A DNA stretch of 64,000 nt from Lachnospiraceae bacterium (lineage in GTDB: Bacteria > Bacillota > Clostridia > Lachnospirales > Lachnospiraceae). The stretch is taken from the NCBI GenBank assembly GCA_014799465.1, contig JAAVHZ010000014.1:62001-126000 (forward strand), written 5' to 3'. The notes under the pieces are model-generated. The model saw nothing but the letters and a program-made list of their open reading frames with translations. It made no database searches and was not told the origin of the DNA. A program made the translations under genes and the position numbers. Each line of letters begins with the position of its first letter. The stretch's first letter is position 1. This document shows positions 43,851 to 54,000 of the stretch, in pieces.

Positions 43851-45572
43851 TTATTCCATTTCTCCGCCTAGTTCTATTTCGACTTCTTTTTCTGAGTATT
43901 CATTGCCTTCTATTGTTTCTATGGTGAGTTTTACTTTTTCGCCTTTTTTGTAGTATTCAAGTGCTGATTTTAGTTCTACCATTGAAGACACTGTTTCGCC
44001 TTCTATCTCTGTTATAACATCGTACTTTGAAAGTCCTGCTTTATCTGCGGCTCCGCCTTTTATTACTTCCATAATGTATACGCCTTCAGGTATATCATAC
44101 ATTTCGGATAATTCCTGTGTCACATCTTTTCCACGGATATTCAGATATCCTTTTTCACTGTCGCTTACCTTATTTTTTACTTCTTTTGTCATCATATCAT
44201 CTATAAGGTCTTTAACAAGTGTGATTGGAATGGTATAACCGATTCCTTCTGAGTAGTCCTGTATGCTCTTTGCACAGTTTATACCTATAACTTCTCCATT
44301 CATATTAAGAAGTGCACCACCGCTGTTGCCCGGACTTATTGCTGCATCAGTCTGGATTACAGTTCTCTCATAATTATCCACTGTTATTGTTCTGTCCAAA
44401 GCACTTATTACTCCTGTAGTAACTGACTGGCCATAACCAAGTGCATTTCCTATAGCTATTGAACCTTCCCCGACTTTTACCTTATCAGAATCTCCTAATG
44501 TGGCTATTTTTATTGAATCTATGGTTTCCTTATCAATATCTTTTAACGGAATGGATATAACAGCTATATCCTGTTTTTCGTTTTCACCTCTTACGCTTGC
44601 TTCCACTGACGCACCATTAACGAACTGTACCGAAAGCTTATCGGCATCCGAAACTACATGCTGGTTAGTCACTATTAAAAGTTCTGTATCACTTTCACCG
44701 ACTATAATACCTGAACCGGCTCCCTGTGATTCATACTGTTCTCCGGAACTATTTCCGCCTCCGTAAAAATAACTCCAAAAATCATTTCCTGCCGACTGGA
44801 CAATCTCTGTGCTTGTAATTGCTACAACACTCGGCATAACTTCATCAACAATCGTTGATACATCGGTTATTACCGCTTTGCCATTGCTTACGGTTTTATC
44901 TGTGTTTTGCTCGGAAACTCTTACATTTTCTGACTCCTTTTCCTCAGTAACCTCTGCATTTACTCTGGTACTTGTCTGTGTTTTTGATATTCTTTTATTT
45001 GAATTTCCCGTAAAATAATCATATCCGTAACCCGTTCCAATCATAGCACCGCCTGCTATCACGCCAAATATAAGAGCTGCAAATACAAATCTTATGGCTC
45101 TTCCAAAGAATCCGCCTTTATTTTCCTTATTTAATGCTTTTCTCTGCTGCTGTTCAGCCTTTTTCTGCTGTTTTGCAGCCTTCTTTGCAGCTTGGGCAGC
45201 TCTCTTATCTATGGATTTAAAAACTTTTTCGTCTGCTTTACTCTGACCGGTATAACTGCTGACTGAATATTCTGAATATGATGTATCATTGTTTGTATAA
45301 CCATTGTTATTACTATATCCATTATAAGTATCTGTACTTCTGTAATCATTCGGACTGTTTGATGTATCATTATCAATTACATCATTATTAATTACATCAT
45401 TATTAAAAGTCTCTGCTTCTTCTGTATATTCCTTTTGTCCGTCTTCCTGAACCGTATCCTGCACTTCTGATGAATATACCGGCTCATTCTCTGTCTGATT
45501 TGAAACGGTATCATCTGCTTCAACAGTACCGTTCTCACCATTATTTATCTTGTCTTCATATTCTTCTGACAT
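43851..45572 (-). CDS. htrA: HtrA/DegP-type trypsin-like serine protease with PDZ domain
   Basis: A 573-residue membrane protease. A long N-terminal region rich in Asn, Asp, Glu, Ser and Tyr (1-115) is followed by a basic stretch, one transmembrane helix (about 155-180), a linker, and the protease domain with His in TNQHVV, Asp in DIAVISI and Ser in GNSGGALL. A single PDZ domain ends the protein. It should degrade misfolded proteins outside the membrane. GGAGG precedes the ATG at 45572. The acidic N-terminal region is longer than in B. subtilis HtrA. Confidence 0.93.
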   Translation of the reverse strand: MSEEYEDKINNGENGTVEADDTVSNQTENEPVYSSEVQDTVQEDGQKEYTEEAETFNNDVINNDVIDNDTSNSPNDYRSTDTYNGYSNNNGYTNNDTSYSEYSVSSYTGQSKADEKVFKSIDKRAAQAAKKAAKQQKKAEQQQRKALNKENKGGFFGRAIRFVFAALIFGVIAGGAMIGTGYGYDYFTGNSNKRISKTQTSTRVNAEVTEEKESENVRVSEQNTDKTVSNGKAVITDVSTIVDEVMPSVVAITSTEIVQSAGNDFWSYFYGGGNSSGEQYESQGAGSGIIVGESDTELLIVTNQHVVSDADKLSVQFVNGASVEASVRGENEKQDIAVISIPLKDIDKETIDSIKIATLGDSDKVKVGEGSIAIGNALGYGQSVTTGVISALDRTITVDNYERTVIQTDAAISPGNSGGALLNMNGEVIGINCAKSIQDYSEGIGYTIPITLVKDLIDDMMTKEVKNKVSDSEKGYLNIRGKDVTQELSEMYDIPEGVYIMEVIKGGAADKAGLSKYDVITEIEGETVSSMVELKSALEYYKKGEKVKLTIETIEGNEYSEKEVEIELGGEME

Positions 45573-45671
45573 ATGATTACCTCCTTGTAGACATTAAGTA
45601 TTTCCTTAATCTGAAAGTAGTTTATCAGTCAAATGTGTTTATTTTGTGTTTTAGATGTGAAGAAATTATCA

Positions 45672-46934
45672 CTAATTATCTGATGCATCTTCTGTACTTT
45701 CTTCCTCTATATCTTCCTTAAGTCTTACTTCTTTTATTCCGGTATAATCCATAATATAATCACTTATTTTATTAACCTCAGATGACACATGGTAATACTC
45801 ATTTTCAAATAAATATTTATGAAGTTTCTCAACATTGTACGACAAACCTTCGGCAACTACCATACTTTCTCCGTCAATATCAGGCATGGCAAGAGTAAAC
45901 GGAAATCCAGTAGTATCAGATAGTGTAAAATCTATAGCAATAGGAATCATATCCATTATCTCATCAAAGTCCATACTTGTTTTAATAAATGTCTCCTCTT
46001 CAGTATTACTGTTTAATATCATTCTGGCTATCTTTATAAGTCTGTCACTTCCGGCTGCTTTAGCTTTATCTACCAGTTTCATAAGTACATGTCTCTGTCT
46101 TGCAGTTCTTCCCATATCTTCCCTGTACTCATTACCCTCTTCATCAAAAAATGAAGTATATCTTATACGGCAGTATGCCGTTGCCTGAAGTCCGTTAAGA
46201 TGCACATTTCCGGACTGCGGCACATCCTCCGAATCCATTCCTGTTACTTTCCTTGTTTCAACAAGGTATCCGTTTATAAAGAATTGTTCCTCATCCGTAA
46301 TATTAACATCTATGCCGCCTAATGCATCTATTATCTCTGTAAGTCCTGAAAAATTAACTACCACATAATCCGATATATCCAAATCCAGATTAGTATTAAG
46401 CATACTCACTGCACCTTCGGCACCTCCAAGGAAAAATGCCTGATTAGCCTTTCCATATTTAGACTCACCGTTTCTTTTTCTAATCTTTAACATTGTATCC
46501 CTGTATAAAGATACAAGCTTTACATCTCCTGTATCATTGTTTATGCTTACTACAAGAATAGAATCACTATGAGTATCTTTTTCAAATTCACCATCTCTTG
46601 CATCAAGACCGAATAACGCTATATTTGTATATCCTGTAAGCTTCTTTTTCACACCCTCATTTATATCTACATTTTCTTCGTTAAAATCGGGATCTTTTAC
46701 CTTTTCATCATATTCTTCATGCTCTGAAGACAAAAGTATATTCCTTACTAAAGAACAACCCGAAAGTTCTTTTATAAGACCGTTTCTCATGTGAATCTTT
46801 GTTTCATCGCTTGCTGTTGTATAATATATGCCAAATCCACCTATAATGAGTGCCACAATAATCAATGTAGTTTCAATTACCAAAAGTGCAATCTTGGCAT
46901 TTTTCTTTTTACCCTTTTTTCTACTATCTCTCAT
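45672..46934 (-). CDS. LytR-CpsA-Psr (LCP) family glycopolymer ligase
   Basis: A 420-residue protein with a short basic cytoplasmic end, one transmembrane helix (about 14-38) and an outside LCP domain. Motifs are LFGLDARDGE, HSDSILVVSINNDTGDVKLVSLYRDTML with its catalytic Asp/Arg residues, and the LNTNLDLDISDYVVVNFSG block. LCP enzymes transfer finished polymers from the lipid carrier to peptidoglycan. It is last in the surface polysaccharide operon and 20 bases after the initiating transferase gene, fitting attachment of that polymer. Confidence 0.93.
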   Translation of the reverse strand: MRDSRKKGKKKNAKIALLVIETTLIIVALIIGGFGIYYTTASDETKIHMRNGLIKELSGCSLVRNILLSSEHEEYDEKVKDPDFNEENVDINEGVKKKLTGYTNIALFGLDARDGEFEKDTHSDSILVVSINNDTGDVKLVSLYRDTMLKIRKRNGESKYGKANQAFFLGGAEGAVSMLNTNLDLDISDYVVVNFSGLTEIIDALGGIDVNITDEEQFFINGYLVETRKVTGMDSEDVPQSGNVHLNGLQATAYCRIRYTSFFDEEGNEYREDMGRTARQRHVLMKLVDKAKAAGSDRLIKIARMILNSNTEEETFIKTSMDFDEIMDMIPIAIDFTLSDTTGFPFTLAMPDIDGESMVVAEGLSYNVEKLHKYLFENEYYHVSSEVNKISDYIMDYTGIKEVRLKEDIEEESTEDASDN

Positions 46935-46954
46935 TAGTGTCCTTTCCGCTAAAT

Positions 46955-48358
46955 TTAATAAGCATTTTTGTTAATGAATCCTTTAAATATTGTTAAAAAC
47001 ATTATCTTAAAATCCAGCCACATGGTCCAGTTCTCTATATAGTATAAATCAAATTCGATTCTTTTATTTATAGATGTGTCTCCTCTGTATCCATTTATCT
47101 GTGCCCATCCTGTAAGACCGGGTCTTACCTGATGCTTTATCATATATCTTGGTATTTCTTCCTTAAATTTTTCAACAAAAAATGGTCTTTCAGGTCTGGG
47201 ACCCACCAGACTCATATTGCCTGCAAAAATATTGAACAACTGCGGAAGTTCGTCAAGGCTGGTACATCTTAACAGTTTTCCTATAGAAGTAACCCTGGGG
47301 TCATTCCTCTTAGTCCATTCTTTCTTCTCTGATTCTTCCGGCTGTACCTCCATTGTTCTGAACTTATACATCATAAATGTTTTATTATGAAGTCCTACTC
47401 TTTCCTGTTTAAATATCAGTGGTCCTTTAGAACTACATCTTACTGCAATGGATATTAAAATCATTAAAGGGGACAGTACTATAATACCTGCCGCCGAACC
47501 TGCTATATCCACTATTCTTTTTATTGCTGCATTTATAGTATTATTAAGCGGTACATACCTTATATTAATAACCGGCAGGCCTTGAAGATCCTCTGTATAT
47601 GGTTTTGTAGGAATTACCCTGTTATAATCAGGTATAAACTGTGTATGAACTCCGGATTTTTCACAAAGATTTACTATGGATTCAAACTTTGCATATTCTG
47701 ACAATCCTAAGGTTATGGCTATTTCATCCAAACTGTTCTGCGGCAGTATGCTTAAAAGACTATCTATCCTGCCCAGTACCCTTACGCCCTTATACTCCGT
47801 ATTCTTTTCCACATTGTCATCCAGTATTCCTGCTATCTGATATCCCCATTGGGGATTTGATTTCACTCTGTCTATATAGCCTTCTGCTGCCCTGCTGTAT
47901 CCCACCAGCAGAACCCTCTTTATATTAAACCCCTTTTTCCTGATAAATACAAGTCCTTTTCGTATTAAAATCCTTAGAAGCATTTCATTAAATATATTTA
48001 ATCCAAAAAATATAAACATCATTGTTCTGGAAAAATGCTGCTGCCTTGCAACATACAGCATTGTAAGATATACCAGAAGCCCGATAACATTTGCTTTAAG
48101 AATATTATTCATAATATACCTAATTCTATGCGTCCGCTTAGATGTATACAAACTAAATGCAGTATATATTATCAGATAAAGAGGTACTATAATAATCAAT
48201 GCACCAAAGTAAGTTCTTCGTGAAAGTGCATTCCCTTCGTTAGAAAACAAATCTGTCCTAAATTTCAAATACCATGATGCTGCATATGAGATTATTATAA
48301 TCAATCCATCCAAAAACACCTGCAGCCTGTTAAAATACCTATAATTATCTTTAATCAA
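46955..48358 (-). CDS. Undecaprenyl-phosphate sugar phosphotransferase (WcaJ/CpsE type)
   Basis: A 467-residue polytopic enzyme. Four N-terminal helices and a CoA-binding-like domain (about 140-270) precede the C-terminal catalytic domain with its hairpin helix (near 285-310), KFRTMEVQPEESEKKEW, SLDELPQLFNIFAGNMSLVGPRP, and PGLTGWAQINGYRGDT. It transfers a sugar-1-phosphate to undecaprenyl phosphate and so starts polymer building. The sugar (glucose, galactose or other) cannot be told. It is 3 bases from the previous gene. Confidence 0.93.
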   Translation of the reverse strand: MIKDNYRYFNRLQVFLDGLIIIISYAASWYLKFRTDLFSNEGNALSRRTYFGALIIIVPLYLIIYTAFSLYTSKRTHRIRYIMNNILKANVIGLLVYLTMLYVARQQHFSRTMMFIFFGLNIFNEMLLRILIRKGLVFIRKKGFNIKRVLLVGYSRAAEGYIDRVKSNPQWGYQIAGILDDNVEKNTEYKGVRVLGRIDSLLSILPQNSLDEIAITLGLSEYAKFESIVNLCEKSGVHTQFIPDYNRVIPTKPYTEDLQGLPVINIRYVPLNNTINAAIKRIVDIAGSAAGIIVLSPLMILISIAVRCSSKGPLIFKQERVGLHNKTFMMYKFRTMEVQPEESEKKEWTKRNDPRVTSIGKLLRCTSLDELPQLFNIFAGNMSLVGPRPERPFFVEKFKEEIPRYMIKHQVRPGLTGWAQINGYRGDTSINKRIEFDLYYIENWTMWLDFKIMFLTIFKGFINKNAY

Positions 48359-48361
48359 ATT

Positions 48362-49330
48362 TTAATCACCCGGCTTTTTTAATAAATTTATACATAACTC
48401 AGCCTCTATTGCAAAATAATTTTTCAGATGTCGCCAATGAAATTCTACCTTTTTGCAATGCTTAATCCCCTTGTACCCTTCAATTACACCATTTATATAA
48501 GTCCTTCCAAGACCCTTTGTACACATAAATGCAAACTTTAACATCTTACCTGCCAGTATAAACGGATAATTTATTATAAGCTGTATAACCGGCATATTTT
48601 TATAATTAAGATATACATTATTCCTTGCTGCAAGCCGTACCTTGAATTCATTATGCCTGCTGCCACTGGAACCACTTCCCACATGGTACACTTTTGCCTC
48701 CGGCAGGAATACATTTCTATATCCATATATCTTTGCCCTGTAACCAATATCCACATCTTCCAGATATGCAAAATGATTCTCGTCAAAATAACCTATTTCA
48801 TTAAATATTTTTTTCCTATATATTGCTGCTCCCGCACATGAAGAAAATATATCTTCTTTTTTATTGTACAAGTCAGGATTTTTTCCATATCCTTTCGTAT
48901 ATGTGCAGCCTATAATAGTATAATAGTCTCCTGCACTGTCTATTCTGTTACGGTGTGAATACTGTATCATCTTTGCACCGCAGGAAAATATTTTTTTTGA
49001 CTTTCTTATGCCTTTAATCATTTCTTCCACAAAACATTTGTCGGATTCAGTATCATTGTTCAATAATATGACATATGGTGCAGAAGAAGATTTTATTCCT
49101 TCATTAACTGCCCTGCTGAATCCATAATTCTTATCAAGCCTTATCAGCTTTAGTCTGCTGCCGAAAATATTCGTATATCGCTCCTCTATAAGTTCTGCAC
49201 TTCCGTCTTTAGAACAGTTATCCACAACAATTATTTCAAATGATGTCTCAGTCTGATTTTTTAATGAATCCAGGCATGGTATTATAAAATTTTTCCCATT
49301 AAAGTTTGGTATTATTACAGATGCTTTCAA
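48362..49330 (-). CDS. Family 2 glycosyltransferase
   Basis: A 322-residue GT2 enzyme: VIIPNFNG start, DNCSKDGS, LNNDTE nucleotide/metal motif, and the acceptor-side EDVDIGYRAK motif typical of rhamnosyltransferase-like proteins. The C-terminal part is basic and hydrophobic and may sit at the membrane. Its start overlaps the preceding gene's stop by 4 bases. It probably adds one sugar in the repeat unit; with the dTDP-rhamnose genes nearby, rhamnose is a candidate. Confidence 0.88.
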   Translation of the reverse strand: MKASVIIPNFNGKNFIIPCLDSLKNQTETSFEIIVVDNCSKDGSAELIEERYTNIFGSRLKLIRLDKNYGFSRAVNEGIKSSSAPYVILLNNDTESDKCFVEEMIKGIRKSKKIFSCGAKMIQYSHRNRIDSAGDYYTIIGCTYTKGYGKNPDLYNKKEDIFSSCAGAAIYRKKIFNEIGYFDENHFAYLEDVDIGYRAKIYGYRNVFLPEAKVYHVGSGSSGSRHNEFKVRLAARNNVYLNYKNMPVIQLIINYPFILAGKMLKFAFMCTKGLGRTYINGVIEGYKGIKHCKKVEFHWRHLKNYFAIEAELCINLLKKPGD

Positions 49331-50973
49331 TATTTATGACCTCTTTTCCTTAATGAATAATCTGTTCTGTTAAGTGTAAGATTTCTATTATAATATGGGT
49401 CGCCTTTTTTCAATTCATTCTGCCACCTTTTTCTAAATATATTTATCTCATTTGCAGAATATCTGTTTTCTTTCATGGTCATACTGCTTACACAAACTGC
49501 ATCCGGAACATATACTGCAACTTTATCTGTTGCGGTTCTTATCTTCATGCAGTAATCTGCCACGCTCATGTTAAAACTTAAATCTTTATCGAACCCACCT
49601 GTTTTTAAAAAATATTCAGTATCTATCATCATACAGTTTCCGCATACAGCCATAGTCTCCTGAGGAACACATATACGCAGATAATATCCTCTGTCTCTTT
49701 TGTCAGTACCTTCAAAGGCATATCCAAAATAACCTTTTGCACCCAGTATAAATCCACCAAATATAAGTTTTCCTTTTCTATCGTATATACGTCCTCCTGC
49801 TGCTGCCGTATTATCCCGCTTTACATATGATAAAAGTGTACCGACTGCATTTTCATCTGTAAATTCATAGTTTATGTCAAGCAGCAGCACATATCTGTTT
49901 TTCTGATTAATAACAGCCTCATTAATCTTTGCAACATCATATTCACCGATATATATTTCTTCTCCATAATGTTTGTTCTTACTTCCGGAATAATCTTTTT
50001 TTCCAATATATATAACAGTAATATTTTCAGTTTTATCCTGTATATATTCTGTTTTATAATATCCGAATGCATCGGGGTACATACTTACATCCGCATTTAT
50101 TCCACATCTTTCATAGTGTGCTTTAAGTGCCTTTACTCCGTTTTCGTAAGCATACATTTTGCTTTCAGGTCTGCCTGCCGTTGAATCATTATGACATCTC
50201 CAGTGATACAGAACTTTTGGTATATGATGAATGACCTTTGACTTTTCAACACATTTCCATATAAAATCATAATCCTGTGCTCCGTCAAAATTACTGTCAA
50301 AACCGCCGGTTTCCAATGCTATACTTCTTTTTGTAACAAAAAAATGGCATATATAATTATTTGCCTGAAAGTAATCCTGATTATAGTCAGGCTTAAAATG
50401 CGGCATATAATAACCTTTGCCATCTGTATCCGCTTTATCCTCATCTGTATAGACTGAATCTATAAATTTATTTTTATTCACAGCACGTACAACCTCATAA
50501 AGTGCTGAAGGCGAAAGAATATCATCATGGTCTGCAAGGGCAATATATTCTCCCTCTGCCATCATCATTGCCTGATTTGTATTACCTGATATACCTTCAT
50601 TTTTGTCAAGAATCTTATACTTTATTCTTGAATCTTCGGACATATATTCTTCTACCCTGTCTGTAATATTTGACCTCTTTGCCGTACCGTCCGCAAGACA
50701 AAGCTCCCAATTACCATATGTCTGTGCACATACCGAATCTATCAGTTCGTTCAAAAATTCAAGAGGTGTATTATAGAGTGGTACTATAATGCTTATTAAA
50801 GGCATATATGGAAATACATGTTCCTTTTGTTTTGCCAGCTTTTCTTCATTACAAACAGGCCACATTTTATATGCAGCCTGTTCTTTTATATGCCTTTTTG
50901 CTTTTATTATTGTACTCTTTATTCCCTTTTTCTTTAAATAGGAATATCCTCTGCTTATTTCCTGTTTAATCAT
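49327..50973 (-). CDS. Family 2 glycosyltransferase, two-module
   Basis: A 548-residue protein. The first GT2 module starts at about residue 57 (ISIIVPLYNTPLEF), with ADGTAKR and ALADHDD as metal-binding motifs, and ends near 290 with the HWRCHNDST motif. The second part (about 310-530) is a degenerate GT2 module, with LLLDINYEF in place of the NND motif and GGFDKDLSFNMSVADYC in the acceptor motif. It resembles the C-terminal half of the large fusion protein next to it. GGAGG lies 12 bases upstream of the ATG at 50973. Donor and acceptor are unknown. Confidence 0.88.
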   Translation of the reverse strand: MIKQEISRGYSYLKKKGIKSTIIKAKRHIKEQAAYKMWPVCNEEKLAKQKEHVFPYMPLISIIVPLYNTPLEFLNELIDSVCAQTYGNWELCLADGTAKRSNITDRVEEYMSEDSRIKYKILDKNEGISGNTNQAMMMAEGEYIALADHDDILSPSALYEVVRAVNKNKFIDSVYTDEDKADTDGKGYYMPHFKPDYNQDYFQANNYICHFFVTKRSIALETGGFDSNFDGAQDYDFIWKCVEKSKVIHHIPKVLYHWRCHNDSTAGRPESKMYAYENGVKALKAHYERCGINADVSMYPDAFGYYKTEYIQDKTENITVIYIGKKDYSGSKNKHYGEEIYIGEYDVAKINEAVINQKNRYVLLLDINYEFTDENAVGTLLSYVKRDNTAAAGGRIYDRKGKLIFGGFILGAKGYFGYAFEGTDKRDRGYYLRICVPQETMAVCGNCMMIDTEYFLKTGGFDKDLSFNMSVADYCMKIRTATDKVAVYVPDAVCVSSMTMKENRYSANEINIFRKRWQNELKKGDPYYNRNLTLNRTDYSLRKRGHKY

Positions 50974-51001
50974 AGTTAAACCACGCCTCCAATTACCGGA
51001 T

Positions 51002-54000
51002 TTATTCCGGTATATAAAAATCCGAGCGATCCAGTGAAAAATTAGGATTATAGTAAGGGTCTCCGTCTTCTATGACATTTTTCCACTTTTCCCTGAATAA
51101 TTGTACTTCCCTTCTAAAACGTTTCCTCTTTGAACGTGTATCTTCAAATCCCCTTGACTTAGATTCATAATGATACATTTCACAGTAAGGTGTAAATATA
51201 TTAAGGTATCCTTTTTCTCTTGCCTTAAGACAAAAATCCACATCATTAAACGCAACTGTAAATTCTTCATCTAATCCGCCAAGCTCATCATAGATACTCT
51301 TACGCACCAGCATACATGCTCCTGTAACAGCCGACACAGCCTGGGCATAGTACAGTCTTCCCATATATCCTACGTTTTCCCTGTCTACTCCATAATGGGT
51401 ATGACCTGCTGCCCTGTCTGAACCAAGCCCTATAACTATACCTGCATGTTGGATTGTATCATCTTCGTAATATAATTTTGCACCTACTACTGCTACATCC
51501 TTACGCTGTCCATACATCAAAAGTTCTTCCATCCATTCAGGACTGATTACTTCTGTATCGTTATTAAGGAGCAGCAGATATTCACCGTCAGCAGATTGTG
51601 CCCCGTAATTATTAATCTTTGAATAATTAAACTCATCTTCATAAGTTACAACTTTTATCTTATCATTTTTTTCCAGTTCTTTATAATAGTCAAAAGTCTC
51701 ATCTTTAATACTGTTATTTTCAATTATTATAATCTCATAATTTGAATAAGTTGATTTATTTAAAATGGACTCTATACATTTTTTCAGGTCATCCTTATGG
51801 TCTTTATTCGGTATAAGTATTGATATCTTAGGATGCACCGTCAGTTCATACTTTAACCTGAATATAGTCGGAAACGCCTTGCTGCTTTCAACTTCTGCCT
51901 TTAATCCCTGACTCTCCAAATGTGATTCAACTGCCCTTTTTGCCGCATCTATTGCATAAGTCTTTGCATTAATGTCTGATGCCACTGAATTTGGATGTGA
52001 ACGCCAATAGTACAGAATCTTCCTTATATGAAATACTTTTTCTGCTTTGTCAGTAAGCCTTAATATTAAATCATGGTCCTGACTTCCGTCATATTCTGTC
52101 CTGAACCTTCCCGCCTTATCAAGAAGCTCCTTTTTAAACACCGAAAAATGGCATATATAATTATTTGCCCTTAAATTATCTATTGCGAAGTCCGGCTTGC
52201 AGTGCCTTGTGATTATATTAAATATATTAGTTCCTTCAAAAGTAGCTTCATCCGTATACACATAGTCTGCATTGTGTTCACATATAGCCTTCATATCTTC
52301 AAACAAAACTGACGGATGAAGATAATCGTCATGGTCAAATAATGCTATATAATCTCCCTCTGCCATATCTATACATGCATTCGTATTGCCGGATATTCCA
52401 AGGTTCTCTTTCAGCTTTTTATATTTTATTCTGCTGTCTGAATCACAATATTCCCTGCATATCTTTCCTACTTCATCATGCTCATCATCACTGCCGTCAC
52501 CAAGACACAATTCCCAGTTCTCATATGACTGATGCTGCACCGATTCTATCATTTCTCTTAAGAATCTTTCAGGTGTATTATAGAGAGGTACAAGTATACT
52601 GAACTTAATCTCTTTATCAAATACTGTATCTCTTTGTTTCTGCCAATCTGACTTTGGACATAGTATATATGTTATCTCCTCTGTAGATTTCACTTCAGGT
52701 CTTATCGGTTTCGGCATTGGCACACCCTTAATTGTATACTTAAGTTTTCTGCATATTTTGTATGTCACTTTATTTGATTTTAAAGCCTTCTTTGTTCCTT
52801 TTTTAATAATACGTATAGGCTTTGTCATTTTCCACGATTTTGATGTTGCCATCAGTTCATTCTCCCTGCTTAAATTCTCTATCCGTTCATTAGCTGCATT
52901 CAGTTGTCTTCTAAGTTCTTCATTTGCTGCCGAAAAGTTTATAATTGCTTTTTCATTATCTTCTAACCTTGCTATCTTCTCCGCTGCAGACTCATAACAT
53001 TCAGGAACATTTGCTTCTAATGAATATTCCATATATATCTCTTTTATAACAGTTCCTTTTACCTCGAACTCAATCCAAGGGTCATCTGCATAGATATATA
53101 CATTCTCGTCCACATGTATACCATTAGTTTTATAAGGTATACTAAGTCTTTTATTGGCAATAAGCTTTTCTATCTTTATGATACATCCATATTCAAAAGG
53201 GTCAATCCTGTATCTTTCTACGCCTTCCTCTATCTTAAATGAAAATACATATTTATCATATGCTTTTGAAATCTTTGTATAGACGGATGCATTGTCCTCT
53301 GAATAACCGTCGCCGTAATCTCTGTAGAGTCTTATATTTTTAGACATCTGACATATTATGGACTGTATATCTGATGCTTCCTTTCCAATGCCCTCATACA
53401 GCTCCCTCATAGGATGTCTGTTTCCTTTTACATAGCTTTGGAAGTTCTTCTCCATTTCTTCAAATGTCTTCCTATCCCTATCGGATATCTTTATAAATTC
53501 CACATTCCTAAGCACATTTCTGCTGTTATTTGTTTCCAGATAGTAATGTATCATTCTAAATATTATAAACTCTACCGGAACAGGAAATTCAAATGTCCAC
53601 TCATAATCTATAAGTTTCCACATTCCATTATCGTCTATAACATTGTTAAGCACCATATCTATATCATTAACCATACCTGTATGCATCACATCTTCAAACT
53701 CTGCATTACCGAATACTTTTACAAATTCGGGTGTAACAGCAAATTCTTTTGATGAATTTTTCTGAAGTATAATTGTTATAAGCTCTTTTATAAGCTTTTC
53801 TGCCTTTTCCGGTCTGCCCTGACTAATATACATATCAGCAATCTCTTCTAATGTCTTTCCTGTCAGGAATTCCGATTCTGCTCTTAATGTATCTTCGGAC
53901 TCAGTGATTTCCTTCACGCTTTCGCATATTAAAAGCTTTGAGCCTTCATATTGTGATTTAAGCATTTCAGACCATTTTAATATATTTTCAATGTGCTTTC